Positions 40,821-49,811 of a stretch of DNA of 64,000 bases are shown piece after piece; position 1 is the first letter of the stretch, and the number at the start of each line of letters is the position of its first letter. Source of the stretch: JAEUJM01 sp041918615 (GTDB lineage: Bacteria; Actinomycetota; Acidimicrobiia; Acidimicrobiales; DATDAH01); the NCBI GenBank assembly GCA_041918615.1, contig JAYRVH010000043.1, positions 310,001 to 374,000 on the forward strand. The letters run 5' to 3'. The position numbers and the translations under genes were made by a program. The notes under the pieces were generated by a model. That model was not told the DNA's origin and did not search any database. It saw nothing but the letters and a program-made list of their open reading frames with translations.

Positions 40821-40962
40821 CGTGCCTTCCTATCCCAACCGCAGGTCCGCCAGGGCGCGCAGCCGAACGACCGCGTCACGCCCTTGCGAGCACAGCGACG
40901 AATCACGTAGTAGGCCATTGAGGTTCCTGGGGGGACCAGGGCGAAGAACCAAGGGGGGCCAC

Positions 40963-42594
40963 ATGGCTGTCGACGCGAGCGCTGCGGCGCCGAAGTCGGA
41001 CACCGAACGCCTGCACGAGCTCGGCTACGCGCAGGAACTCGGTCGCAAGATGCAGGGCTTTTCGAACATGGCGGTCTCGTTCTCGATCATCTCGATCCTG
41101 GCGGGCTGCCTCACCGTGTACTACCTGGCGCTCTATGCCGGCGCCGGACCGTCGATCGCCTACGGCTGGCCGATCGTCGTGGTCGGATCGCTGTTGGTGG
41201 CCATGTCCATGGGCGAGGTGTGCTCGCACTTCCCCACCGCCGGTGGCCTCTACTACTGGTCGGGCAAGCTGGCCAGTCGCAACGCGCCGTTCTGGTCGTG
41301 GACCACCGGTTGGTTCAACCTGATCGGCCAGGTGGCGGTCACGGCGAGCGTCGACTTCGCCCTGGCCAACTTCTTCGGCGGGTTCCTCAGCCTCGTGTCC
41401 GACTACACACCCACCAAGTACTCGATCCTGGCGATCTACGCCATGTTCCTGGTGATCCACGGGGTGCTCAACAGCCTCGGCATCCGTGTGATCGCGCTGA
41501 TCAACGACATCAGCGTGTGGTGGCACCTGGCCGGTGTGGCCGTGTTCCTGGCCTTCCTGGCGCTGCTGCCCGACGAGCACGCGTCGGCGAGCTTCGTGTT
41601 CAGCGAGTTCCAGAACAACACCGGGTTCAATGGGCGCTTCTCGGGCATCTACGTCTTCGGGATCGGCATGCTGATGGCGCAGTACACGATCACCGGGTTC
41701 GATGCCTCCGCCCACATGAGCGAGGAGACGGAGAACGCCGCCGTCGCCGGCCCGAAGGGCATGGTCACCGCGGTGTGGCTCTCGGGGGTCGTGGGCTACA
41801 TCCTGCTCCTCGCGCTCACCTTCGCCATCGCACCCGGCTTTGACTTCATCGGTGCGGCGGGCGGGCTCATCACCGCACCGATCCCCATCATCGTCGACGC
41901 CATCGGCGCCGACGGCGCCAAGCTGTTGATCGGCATCGCCTGCGTCGCCCAGTTCTTCTGTGGAAACGCCTGCTTAACGGCCAACTCGCGGATGGTCTAC
42001 GCCTTCTCCCGGGACGGAGCGGTGCCCGGGCACAAGCTGTGGCACCGCATCAACCCGCGGACCCGGACGCCCACGAACTCCATCTGGTTCTGTGTCGTCC
42101 TGGCCTTCCTCGCCGGCGTGCCGTCCCTGCGGGAGGCGGGCGGCTTCCCGGCCACCTTCTTCGCAATCGTGTCACTCGGCGTCATCGGGCTGTACATCTC
42201 GTACATCATCCCGGTGTTCCTGCGCCTGCGACAGGGCGACGACTTCCAGAAGGGGCCGTGGAACCTCGGCCGCTGGAGCTACGTCGTTGGCTGGTCGGCG
42301 GTTGTCTGGGTCGTGTTCATCTCCATCCTCTTCCTGGTGCCGCAGTTCAGTCCCATCACCTGGGCCAGCTTCAACTACACGCCGGTGGCCCTGCTGGCCC
42401 TGCTGATCTTCGTCTTCGGATACTGGTTCCTCGCCGCCCGCAAGTGGTTCACCGGGCCACAGGTCCAGGGCACACCCGAGGAACTGGCCGCCCTCGAGGC
42501 CGAGCTCGAAGCCGTCGCGGCAGGCAAGGCGCCGGTTTCCGAGTTCATCGCCATGGAGGACGAGATGGACGCCCGCCCCGACGAGAAGGGGTAG
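40963..42594 (+). CDS. APC-superfamily amino-acid/amine permease
   Basis: 543 residues with about 12 TM helices. The ATG at 40963 is preceded by AAGGGGGG; the longer frame enters the acetyltransferase. Characteristic pieces are GFSNMAVSFSIISILAG at the start and HMSEETENAAVAGPKGM in the middle, as in GABA/choline-type amino acid permeases. It is followed after a strong hairpin by the kinase/dimethylglycine dehydrogenase pair, so the substrate may be a methylated amine (inference). Confidence 0.88.
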   Translation: MAVDASAAAPKSDTERLHELGYAQELGRKMQGFSNMAVSFSIISILAGCLTVYYLALYAGAGPSIAYGWPIVVVGSLLVAMSMGEVCSHFPTAGGLYYWSGKLASRNAPFWSWTTGWFNLIGQVAVTASVDFALANFFGGFLSLVSDYTPTKYSILAIYAMFLVIHGVLNSLGIRVIALINDISVWWHLAGVAVFLAFLALLPDEHASASFVFSEFQNNTGFNGRFSGIYVFGIGMLMAQYTITGFDASAHMSEETENAAVAGPKGMVTAVWLSGVVGYILLLALTFAIAPGFDFIGAAGGLITAPIPIIVDAIGADGAKLLIGIACVAQFFCGNACLTANSRMVYAFSRDGAVPGHKLWHRINPRTRTPTNSIWFCVVLAFLAGVPSLREAGGFPATFFAIVSLGVIGLYISYIIPVFLRLRQGDDFQKGPWNLGRWSYVVGWSAVVWVVFISILFLVPQFSPITWASFNYTPVALLALLIFVFGYWFLAARKWFTGPQVQGTPEELAALEAELEAVAAGKAPVSEFIAMEDEMDARPDEKG

Positions 42595-42609
42595 GCGCGA
42601 AACAACCAC

Positions 42610-42645
42610 GGGAGGGTGGGGCCGCCCCGGCGGCCCCACCCTCCC
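42610..42645. terminator. Very stable hairpin after the permease gene
   Basis: A perfect 17-bp inverted repeat, GGGAGGGTGGGGCCGCC and its complement, with only CC between the arms, 16 nt after the permease stop and 15 nt before the next ATG. It is the strongest stem in the window and a likely terminator, or a folded leader for the next gene. Confidence 0.65.
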
Positions 42646-42660
42646 TCGCGACTGAACCAC

Positions 42661-43596
42661 ATGACCGCTGCACCACCACCAGAGCTCCCCGACGGACTCG
42701 ACGATGTGTTCGACCGGGTTCCCGGCTGGGCCGGTCGGCCGCGGTCGGTCACCCCACTCGAGGGTGGGATCACCAACCGGAACTGGCTCGTCGCGATCGG
42801 CGCCGAGCGATTCGTGGTGCGGTCGCCCGGCAAGGACACCGACCTGCTCGGCATCGACCGGGGTCACGAACGAGAGGCGAGCGAGCGGGCGGCGTCGCTC
42901 GGCATCGGTCCTGAGGTGGTGGCATTCGTGGAACCCGGAGGCGCACTCGTCACCCGCTTCGTGGCCGACGCCGAGACCCTCGGGCCCGCCGCCTTCGCCC
43001 GACCCGGTGTGCTCGACGCCGCCGCCGGCCTCCTGCGCCGGTTCCACGAGAGTCCCCCGATCTCCTCGGCCTTCGACTGGTTCGGGGTGCCGGGCGACTA
43101 CGCCTCGACAGCCACGGCACGTGGCGTCGTGGTGCCCGACACCTACGAGCGGTCGATGGCAAAGGCGCGTGAGGTGCGTTCGGCGTTCGCCGCGAACCCC
43201 GAGCCGCCCGTGCCGTGCCACAACGACCTGCTCGGTGCCAACTTCCTCCAGGCGTCCGACGGCCGCCTGTGGCTCCTCGACTGGGAGTATGCGGGCATGA
43301 ACGACCGCTTCTTCGACCTCGGCAACCTCGCCGTCAACAACACGCTCGACGCCGACGCGGAGGTGGCGCTCGTCGAGGCCTACTTCGGCGCCGTGACCAC
43401 CCTTCGTCTTGCCCGGCTCCGCCTCATGAAGGTGATGAGCGACCTGCGAGAGGCGATGTGGGGTGTCGTGCAGCAGGGCCTCAGCGCGCTCGACGTCGAC
43501 TACGTGGCCTACGCCGGCGAGCACTTCGATCGGCTCCTGACCAACGCCGGAGGCACGCGATGGTCGACTCTGCTCGCGGAGGCTGCCGGTGACTGA
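42661..43596 (+). CDS. Aminoglycoside phosphotransferase / choline-kinase-like protein
   Basis: 311 residues. Brenner-type catalytic motif CHNDLLGANFL (His187, Asp189) and the metal motif LLDWEYAG are present, as in LicA/choline kinase and APH families. The nucleotide-binding GGITNRNWLV lies at the N-terminus. It overlaps the dimethylglycine dehydrogenase-like gene by 8 nt, so a choline/betaine-related role is more likely than antibiotic resistance (inference). Confidence 0.84.
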   Translation: MTAAPPPELPDGLDDVFDRVPGWAGRPRSVTPLEGGITNRNWLVAIGAERFVVRSPGKDTDLLGIDRGHEREASERAASLGIGPEVVAFVEPGGALVTRFVADAETLGPAAFARPGVLDAAAGLLRRFHESPPISSAFDWFGVPGDYASTATARGVVVPDTYERSMAKAREVRSAFAANPEPPVPCHNDLLGANFLQASDGRLWLLDWEYAGMNDRFFDLGNLAVNNTLDADAEVALVEAYFGAVTTLRLARLRLMKVMSDLREAMWGVVQQGLSALDVDYVAYAGEHFDRLLTNAGGTRWSTLLAEAAGD

Positions 43597-46033
43597 ACGC
43601 GCCCAGGTCGTGATCATCGGCGGGGGCGTCGGCGGCGCGTCTGTCGCCTACCACCTCGCCGAGGCCGGTTGCACCGACGTGGTGCTCGTCGAGCGGGCCG
43701 AGCTGACGAGCGGCAGCACCTTCCACTCCGCGGGCCTCGTGGGGCAGCTCCGGGGCTCGCTGCCCCTCACCGGCATGATGATGCACAGCGTCGCCGTCTA
43801 CCGTCGCCTCGAGGCCGAGGCGGCCGAAACCGGTCGCTCGGTGGGCTGGCGCGAGGTGGGCTCGCTGCGCCTTGCCTCCACCGAGGCGCGCCTCGAGGAG
43901 CTGCGCCGCCAGCACGGTTGGGCCAAGACGTTCGGGCTCCCGATGGAGCTCGTGGGACCGTCCGAGGCCCATGAGCTGTTCCCGCTGATGGACATCGACG
44001 GCGTGCTCGGCGCGGCCTGGCTGCCCACCGACGGGTACCTCGACCCCAGCGGGCTCACCTACGCCCTGATCGGCGCGGCCAAGGCGAAGGGCGTGCGCGT
44101 CCAGACGGGCACCCGGGTCACCGACCTCACGGTCGTCGATGGCCGGATCACCGGCGTGGTCACCGACCAGGGACGCATCGAAGCCGAGACCGTCGTTGCG
44201 GCCTGCGGCATGTACACCCCGCAGGTCGCCGCCTTGGCGGGCGTCAACGTCCCCATCGTCCCCATGGCCCACCAGTACCTCATCACCAAGGACGTCGCCG
44301 GCGTCACCGACGACCTGCCCCAGCTGCGCGACCCGGACAACCTCGTGTACTTCCGCCGCGACGGCAGCGGCCTGGTGGTCGGCGGTTACGAGCGCGACCC
44401 GGCCCCGTGGTCGGTGGACGGGGTGCCCGACGACTTCAACAACCGGCTCCTCGCCGAGGACTGGGAGCGCTTCGCCCCGCTGATGGGCAGCGCATGCAGC
44501 CGGGTGCCCGCCGTCGAGGGCGCCGACATCGTCCAGCTCCTCAACGGCCCCGAGGGCTTCACCCCCGACAACGAGTTCATCCTGGGCGAGAGCGAGGTGC
44601 GGGGGTTCTTCGTGGCCGCCGGCTTCTGCGCCCACGGCATCGCGGGTGCCGGTGGCGTGGGCCGGGTGATGGCCGAGTGGATCATCGACGGCGAGCCGGG
44701 CTTCGACACCTGGAAGATGGACATCCGCCGGTTCGGCGCCCAGTACCGCAGCCGTGCGCACACCCTCGCCCGCACCGTCGAGGTCTATGCCACCTACTAC
44801 GACATCCACTACCCCAACGAGGAGCGCCTGGCGGGCCGCCCGCTGCGCCGCTCCCCCGCCTACCCCGCGCTCGCCGCGCTGGGGTGTGTCTTCGGCGAGA
44901 AGAGCAGTTGGGAGCGGCCCAACTGGTTCACCCCCAACGAGGCCGCGGGTGATCCGGCGTGGCGGCCCAGGGGCTGGGCGGGCGAGCACTGGAGCCCGGC
45001 CATCGGCACCGAGGCCCTCGCCTGCCGCGACACGGCTGCGCTCTTCGACGAGACCAGCTTCTCCAAGCTGGAGGTCTCGGGACCCGGCGCCGCGCGCTTC
45101 CTCGACCGCATCTGCGCGAACGAGGTCGACCGGCCCGTGGGCTCGGTGATCTACACCCAGCTCACCAACGACCAGGGTGGCATCGAGTGCGACCTCACGG
45201 CCACCCGCCTCGCCGACGACCACTACCTGCTCGTCACCGGCACCGCCTTCGGGAACCACGACCTGGGTTGGATCGCCAAGCAACGGGACCTGCTTCCCGA
45301 GGGCGACGCGTGCGAGGCGCGCGACGCCACCTCGGCCTGGGCGTGCTTCGGTCTGTGGGGGCCTTCCGCCCGCGACATCGTCGCCCCCCTCACCACGACC
45401 GATCTCGCCGACGAGGCGTTCCCCTACCTCACCGCCCGGCGGCTCACCATCGGCTCCGTGCCGGTGCTCGCGCTGCGGGTGACGTTCGTGGGCGAGCTGG
45501 GATGGGAGCTCTACTGCCCCACCGAGTACGGCGCCACCCTCTGGGACACCTTGTGGGAGGCCGGTGCGCGGCACGGCATGGTCGCAGGCGGTTACCGAGC
45601 CATCGACTCGCTGCGGGTCGAGAAGGGGTACCGGGTGTGGGGCCTCGACATCACGCCAGAGGACAACCCCTACGAGGCCGGCCTCGGGTTCGCGGTCGCG
45701 CTCGACAAGGCGTCGGGCTTCGTGGGCCAGGACGCCCTGCGGGAAGTCAAGGCGCGGGGCGTCGACCGGCGTCTGCGCACCCTCACCCTCGCCGACCCGC
45801 TCGCGGTCCCCCTCGGCTCGGAGCCGGTGCAGGTCGACGGCAAGATCGTGGGGCGGGTGACGAGCGGCAACCACGGCTTCCGCACCGGCCGGGCCATCGC
45901 CTTCGCCTACCTGCCCGCCGACCGCGCCCAACTCGGTCGCCAGGTCGAGGTGGAGGTCTTCGGCGACTGGATCGCCGCCGAGGTGGTCCGCAGCTCCCCC
46001 TACGACCCCGAGGGCCTCCGCATCCGCGCCTGA
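43589..46033 (+). CDS. Dimethylglycine/sarcosine dehydrogenase-like FAD enzyme with GcvT domains
   Basis: 814 residues: N-terminal FAD (DAO) domain with IIGGGVGGASVAYHL at residues 7-21 and a His in SGSTFHSAG at the usual flavin-attachment site, an FAO_M-like middle (about 390-440), then GcvT N and C domains (about 450-800). Such enzymes demethylate dimethylglycine or sarcosine and pass the one-carbon unit to tetrahydrofolate. Gene overlap with the kinase and the nearby permease make a methylamine catabolic set plausible. Confidence 0.9.
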   Translation: MTERAQVVIIGGGVGGASVAYHLAEAGCTDVVLVERAELTSGSTFHSAGLVGQLRGSLPLTGMMMHSVAVYRRLEAEAAETGRSVGWREVGSLRLASTEARLEELRRQHGWAKTFGLPMELVGPSEAHELFPLMDIDGVLGAAWLPTDGYLDPSGLTYALIGAAKAKGVRVQTGTRVTDLTVVDGRITGVVTDQGRIEAETVVAACGMYTPQVAALAGVNVPIVPMAHQYLITKDVAGVTDDLPQLRDPDNLVYFRRDGSGLVVGGYERDPAPWSVDGVPDDFNNRLLAEDWERFAPLMGSACSRVPAVEGADIVQLLNGPEGFTPDNEFILGESEVRGFFVAAGFCAHGIAGAGGVGRVMAEWIIDGEPGFDTWKMDIRRFGAQYRSRAHTLARTVEVYATYYDIHYPNEERLAGRPLRRSPAYPALAALGCVFGEKSSWERPNWFTPNEAAGDPAWRPRGWAGEHWSPAIGTEALACRDTAALFDETSFSKLEVSGPGAARFLDRICANEVDRPVGSVIYTQLTNDQGGIECDLTATRLADDHYLLVTGTAFGNHDLGWIAKQRDLLPEGDACEARDATSAWACFGLWGPSARDIVAPLTTTDLADEAFPYLTARRLTIGSVPVLALRVTFVGELGWELYCPTEYGATLWDTLWEAGARHGMVAGGYRAIDSLRVEKGYRVWGLDITPEDNPYEAGLGFAVALDKASGFVGQDALREVKARGVDRRLRTLTLADPLAVPLGSEPVQVDGKIVGRVTSGNHGFRTGRAIAFAYLPADRAQLGRQVEVEVFGDWIAAEVVRSSPYDPEGLRIRA

Positions 46034-46041
46034 GCGGCCCT

Positions 46042-46521
46042 TCAGAGCGCGCTGGAAGGCTCGTGCTCGGATGCGGACATTCGAGCGATGGCGTCGGCGC
46101 GGTGGCGGCTGTAGGCGGCGTGAGCCTCGAGGGCGAGGGGATGATCGCCGTCCGTGACGGCCTGACGGGCCTCGAACGCCGACCGACGCATGCCTGTGAG
46201 CATGGACGCCAGGCCCGGGTCGGGGCACACCTCCGCAGCCGCAGCCATCGCCTCGTCGAGTTGCGCGTCGATGGCCGGGTCGGCGCCGGGGACGAGCGAC
46301 GGGAGCGTGCCCTCGTGGGCGTCGAGCCAGCGATCGACGTCGTGGCCACGGGTGCTCTGCCACTCGCCGAGGTCGGCCGACGCCGCGCCCCGCTCGCGCC
46401 TCTGGCGCCGCAGCTTGAGACGCCGGGCGATCACCGCAATCAGGATGATCAGCAGGCAGGCGGCGATGATCGCGAGGGGGATCACCACGCCGCCCGTGTC
46501 GCTCGTGTCGATCACGGGCAT
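46042..46521 (-). CDS. Small membrane-anchored protein of unknown function
   Basis: 159 residues: one TM helix (about 12-32), a basic RRLKLRRQRRER stop-transfer stretch, then a soluble, Ala-rich helical domain. It lies 2 nt after a thiolase gene on the same strand, so it is co-transcribed with it. Not recognised; no function offered. Confidence 0.7.
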   Translation of the reverse strand: MPVIDTSDTGGVVIPLAIIAACLLIILIAVIARRLKLRRQRRERGAASADLGEWQSTRGHDVDRWLDAHEGTLPSLVPGADPAIDAQLDEAMAAAAEVCPDPGLASMLTGMRRSAFEARQAVTDGDHPLALEAHAAYSRHRADAIARMSASEHEPSSAL

Positions 46522-46523
46522 CG

Positions 46524-47726
46524 TCAGCGTCCTCTCGTGAGCAGCAGGCAGCCGCCGAGCGGACCGCCACCGGCGGCGGCAACCGCCACCTCGGGGTCGC
46601 CTGCCACCTGACGGTCGCCGCCCTCACCCCACAGCTGGAGGCAGGCCTCGTGCAGGAACCCGTAGCCGTGCAGCCGGCCGGCCGAGAGCTGGCCCCCGTG
46701 GGTGTTGAGCGGGAGCGCACCGTCGAGGGCGATGCGTTCACCACCGTCCACGAAGGGCCCGCCCTCCCCCTTGGCGCAGAACCCGAGGGCCTCGAGCCAA
46801 CACAGGGTGATGAAGCTGAAGCCGTCGTAGCACTCGGCGACATCGACGTCGGACGGGGTCAGGTCGGTGCGATCCCACATCATCGCGGCAGCGTCACGCA
46901 GGGCCATCGTGGTCAGATCGTCCCACTGGTCCCACGACGGCCGGCCGTGGATGGCAGTGCCCACGGCCTCGACCGACACCGGCGATCGGCGCAGATCGGC
47001 GGCGGTGTCAGTTGCCGAGACGACGATGGCGGTGCTGCCATCGGCGGGGACGTCGCAGTCGTACAGGCAGAGCGGTGACGAGATCATGCGGGCGCCCAGG
47101 TAGTCGTCCAGGCTCATGGGGTCGCGGTAGATGGCATTGGGGTTCAGCCCCGCGTTGCGGCGGGCATTGACCGCGATCCAGCCCAGTTGCTCACGGGTCG
47201 TGCCGTACTCGTGGAAGTGGCGCTGGGCCATCATGGCGATCCAGTTCGCGGCCGAGGGCGCGCCGAACGGCAGGGACCACTGCATGAAGCTGCCCACCCG
47301 GAACGAACCCGCGCCCCCTTCGGCGGCACCGATGCCGGGCATCACCGCGGAGCGACCCTTCCGGCCCTGCGCCGTTGCCTCCCACACCGTCCGGAAGCAC
47401 ACGACGTGGCGGGCCAGCCCACACGCCACGGCCATGCAGGCGTTGATCACCGAGCCGAGCTGACCGGGCGCCTCGAGCCCACCCGCGAACCAGTCGAGGT
47501 CGAGGCGAAGGGCGTCCTGCAGTTCGGCGACGCCCACTCCCGAGAACCCCGGTGGCGTGTCCATGTTGCCGGGGTAGGTGGCGATGCCGTCGATGTCGGC
47601 GAGGGTGAGGCCCGCGTCGGCCACCGCCGCGAGCGCGGCGTCGACGGTCAGGTCGAGGGGGTCGCGGTCGATCCGACGACCGACCTGCGACTGGCCCACA
47701 CCCGAGATCACCGCGTCCATGGTCAT
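46524..47726 (-). CDS. Cys-less thiolase-fold lipid-transfer protein, paired with DUF35
   Basis: 400 residues. Start DAVISGVGQSQVGRR; the nucleophile region GQLGSVINACMAVACG has no Cys at the expected place after the Gly; the C-terminal LPLNTHGGQLSAGRLHG motif is that of Ltp2-type proteins. The ATG overlaps the DUF35 stop (ATGA). A DUF35-thiolase dimer of this kind is a retro-aldolase module. Confidence 0.85.
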   Translation of the reverse strand: MTMDAVISGVGQSQVGRRIDRDPLDLTVDAALAAVADAGLTLADIDGIATYPGNMDTPPGFSGVGVAELQDALRLDLDWFAGGLEAPGQLGSVINACMAVACGLARHVVCFRTVWEATAQGRKGRSAVMPGIGAAEGGAGSFRVGSFMQWSLPFGAPSAANWIAMMAQRHFHEYGTTREQLGWIAVNARRNAGLNPNAIYRDPMSLDDYLGARMISSPLCLYDCDVPADGSTAIVVSATDTAADLRRSPVSVEAVGTAIHGRPSWDQWDDLTTMALRDAAAMMWDRTDLTPSDVDVAECYDGFSFITLCWLEALGFCAKGEGGPFVDGGERIALDGALPLNTHGGQLSAGRLHGYGFLHEACLQLWGEGGDRQVAGDPEVAVAAAGGGPLGGCLLLTRGR

Positions 47727-48145
47727 GACGGCGCCCCCTCAGCCGGCTCGAAGAACGGCAGCCACACGTCGTCGTACCGCTCGAACGTCACCCGCAAGGC
47801 CATGCCGATCTCCACCTCGTCGGGCGCGCAGTTGACGAGGTTGGTGGTGAGGCGCAGGCCGGGTTGTTCGGGCAGCTCGACGATGGCGACCACGTAGGGC
47901 GGGTCGAGGCCCGGGTACCACGACTGGTGGTTGACCGTGAAGGTGTGCAGCGTGGCGTCGCCCGAGGCGGTGTCGGTCACCAGGTGCTTCCCGAGGCACT
48001 CGGGGCAGATGGGCCCCGGCGGGTGGAGCCAGTAGCCACAGTCGCCGCAGCGCCGGAAGCGAAGGGCGCCCTCGGCGCCGCCGGTCCAGAAGGGCTCGGT
48101 CTGGGGAGTGACCCGGGGCAGCAGGCGGAACGGCTGGTCGGCCAT
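47723..48145 (-). CDS. DUF35 zinc-ribbon/OB-fold protein
   Basis: 140 residues with a complete four-Cys ribbon C33GDC36 and C47PEC50, then an OB-fold. It should be the acyl-CoA-binding partner of the thiolase encoded just downstream with a 4-nt overlap. A 36-codon ORF ends 12 nt upstream of its ATG. Confidence 0.88.
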   Translation of the reverse strand: MADQPFRLLPRVTPQTEPFWTGGAEGALRFRRCGDCGYWLHPPGPICPECLGKHLVTDTASGDATLHTFTVNHQSWYPGLDPPYVVAIVELPEQPGLRLTTNLVNCAPDEVEIGMALRVTFERYDDVWLPFFEPAEGAPS

Positions 48146-48157
48146 GACGGGGACGCC

Positions 48158-48268
48158 TCAGCTCTCGTCGCCAGTGCCGTCGAGCCAGGCGTCCCGCACG
48201 TCCTGGCGGGCCACGCACTCCTCGTGGAGAAGCCCCTCGGACGGGTAGTGCCGCGCCTGCTCGCTCAC
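48158..48268 (-). CDS. Possible small protein, 36 residues
   Basis: GTG to TGA, ending 12 nt before the DUF35 start on the same strand. The peptide starts VSEQARHYPSEGLLHEECVA and is acidic. Its GC-rich codon use and position directly before the DUF35 gene are the only support. It does not resemble the dispersed mini-ORF peptides. Confidence 0.33.
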   Translation of the reverse strand: MSEQARHYPSEGLLHEECVARQDVRDAWLDGTGDES

Positions 48269-48342
48269 GGCGCCACCCTACTGGCGGCCGTCACCCCTCC
48301 CGGCGGCGACACGGCCACTTCAACCCCGGCGCCACCTCCACC

Positions 48343-48348
48343 TACGCT
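48343..48348 (+). promoter_or_regulatory. Leaderless -10 element (TACGCT)
   Basis: TACGCT is followed by 6 nt and the GTG of the 46-codon ORF, so the aminotransferase transcript probably begins with that small ORF. Confidence 0.4.
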
Positions 48349-48354
48349 CTCCGC

Positions 48355-48495
48355 GTGCACAACGCCCCGAAGACGGCGCTTCCCCCGCAGGGCGAGGCGC
48401 TCGCCACGATGACCCCGGACGAGCATCGGGCGCCGCCGCTCGACGGCGCGGCCACCCTGGCGAGCCCGGGTGCGCAAGCGGTGAGGTCGACGTGA
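48355..48495 (+). CDS. Possible leader ORF of the aminotransferase, 46 residues
   Basis: It starts at a GTG with a leaderless promoter motif and ends in TGA overlapping the aminotransferase GTG (GTGA, 48492-48495). The product (VHNAPKTALPPQGEA...) is Ala/Pro-rich with no known domain. Translation from the transcript start followed by coupling to the enzyme gene is a reasonable reading of this layout. Confidence 0.42.
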   Translation: MHNAPKTALPPQGEALATMTPDEHRAPPLDGAATLASPGAQAVRST

Positions 48496-49784
48496 CGGCC
48501 CACCGCGAACTGCTGGCCCGGCACCGGGCGGTGATGCCCTCGTGGATGAGCCTGTACTACGACGAGCCCATCGAGCTCGTCTCGGGCTCGGGCCGTCACG
48601 TCGTCGACGGCGAGGGCAACCGCTACCTGGACTTCTTCGGCGGGATCCTCACCACGATGACGGGCTACGGCGTGCCCGAGGTCACCCGGGCGATCCAGAC
48701 GCAGGCCGAGAAGATGCTGCACACCTCGACGCTGTACCTCATCCGGCCGGCGGTCGAGCTCGCCGAGATGATCGCGGAGCTCTCGGGCATCCCCGACGCC
48801 AGGGTGTTCTTCACGACGTCGGGCACCGAGGCCAACGAGGCGGCGCTCCTGGCGGCATCGTCCTATCGCCGCTCGAGCCAGATCATCGCCGTGCGCAACA
48901 GCTACCACGGACGATCGTTCGCCACCATCGGCGTCACGGGGAACCGCGGCTGGTCGCCGTCGGCCCTCAGCCCGTTCCACGTCACCTACATGCAGTCGGG
49001 CTACAAGTTCCGCAGCCCCTTCCGCCATCTCGACGACGACGCGTATGTCGATGCCTGCGCCGAGGACCTGCGCGACCTGGTGGCCACCACCACCTCGGGC
49101 GACGTGGCCGCCCTCATCGCCGAGCCCATCCAGGGTGTCGGCGGGTTCGCCATCCCGCCCCCAGGCTTCTTCGGTCCCGTCGCGAAGGTGTGCAAGGAGC
49201 ACGACATCTTGTTCATCTGCGACGAGGTGCAGACCGGCTGGGGCCGCACCGGCGCGCACTTCTGGGGATACGAGGCGCACGGCATCACGCCCGACCTGCT
49301 CACCTTCGCCAAGGGCCTCGGCAACGGGCTCACCATCGCCGGGGTCGTGGGTCGGGCCGACGTCATGAACGCCGTTCCCGCGAACTCGATCTCCACGTTC
49401 GGGGGCAACCCCCTGTCGAGCGCCGGCGCCCTCGCCAACCTGCGATACCTGCTCGACAACGACCTCCAGACGAACTGCCGGGAGGTGGGCCGGCAGTTGC
49501 TCGCGGACATCGACCGACTGGCCCGATCTCATCCGGCCATCGGCGAGATCCGAGGCGCCGGCTTGATGATCGGAGTCGAGTTCGTCGGCTCCGACGGGTG
49601 GGCTCCGGACACCCAGGCGGCAGCCGCCGTGCTCGAGGCCTGCAAGGCCCGCGGCCTGCTCGTCGGCAAGGGTGGCCTCTACGGCAATTGCCTGCGCGTC
49701 GCGCCACCCCTGTCGGTCACCGCCGACGAGGCCCGGGAGGGTGCGGCGATCCTCGGCGCCGCCCTCGACGCCACATTGCCGTAG
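48492..49784 (+). CDS. Class III PLP aminotransferase
   Basis: 430 residues. PLP Lys274 in TFAKGLGNGL, the Asp that contacts the pyridine N in FICDEVQTGWGRTG, and the SGTEANEAALLAA phosphate region are intact. The alanine-glyoxylate (AGT2) branch fits better than GABA transaminase, but the amino donor is not settled. The start is coupled to a 46-codon leader ORF. Confidence 0.9.
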   Translation: MTAHRELLARHRAVMPSWMSLYYDEPIELVSGSGRHVVDGEGNRYLDFFGGILTTMTGYGVPEVTRAIQTQAEKMLHTSTLYLIRPAVELAEMIAELSGIPDARVFFTTSGTEANEAALLAASSYRRSSQIIAVRNSYHGRSFATIGVTGNRGWSPSALSPFHVTYMQSGYKFRSPFRHLDDDAYVDACAEDLRDLVATTTSGDVAALIAEPIQGVGGFAIPPPGFFGPVAKVCKEHDILFICDEVQTGWGRTGAHFWGYEAHGITPDLLTFAKGLGNGLTIAGVVGRADVMNAVPANSISTFGGNPLSSAGALANLRYLLDNDLQTNCREVGRQLLADIDRLARSHPAIGEIRGAGLMIGVEFVGSDGWAPDTQAAAAVLEACKARGLLVGKGGLYGNCLRVAPPLSVTADEAREGAAILGAALDATLP

Positions 49785-49811
49785 CCACCTCGGCCGCCGA
49801 CCAGGCGGGGC

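Noticed and set aside
42661..43596. Antibiotic (aminoglycoside) resistance gene
   Set aside because: The fold is shared with choline and other small-molecule kinases, and the coupling to a dimethylglycine-dehydrogenase-like gene argues for metabolism.
43481..46843. Minus-strand frame of 1120 codons
   Set aside because: It lies opposite the dimethylglycine-dehydrogenase-like gene and has no recognisable domain; long shadow frames are expected at this GC content.
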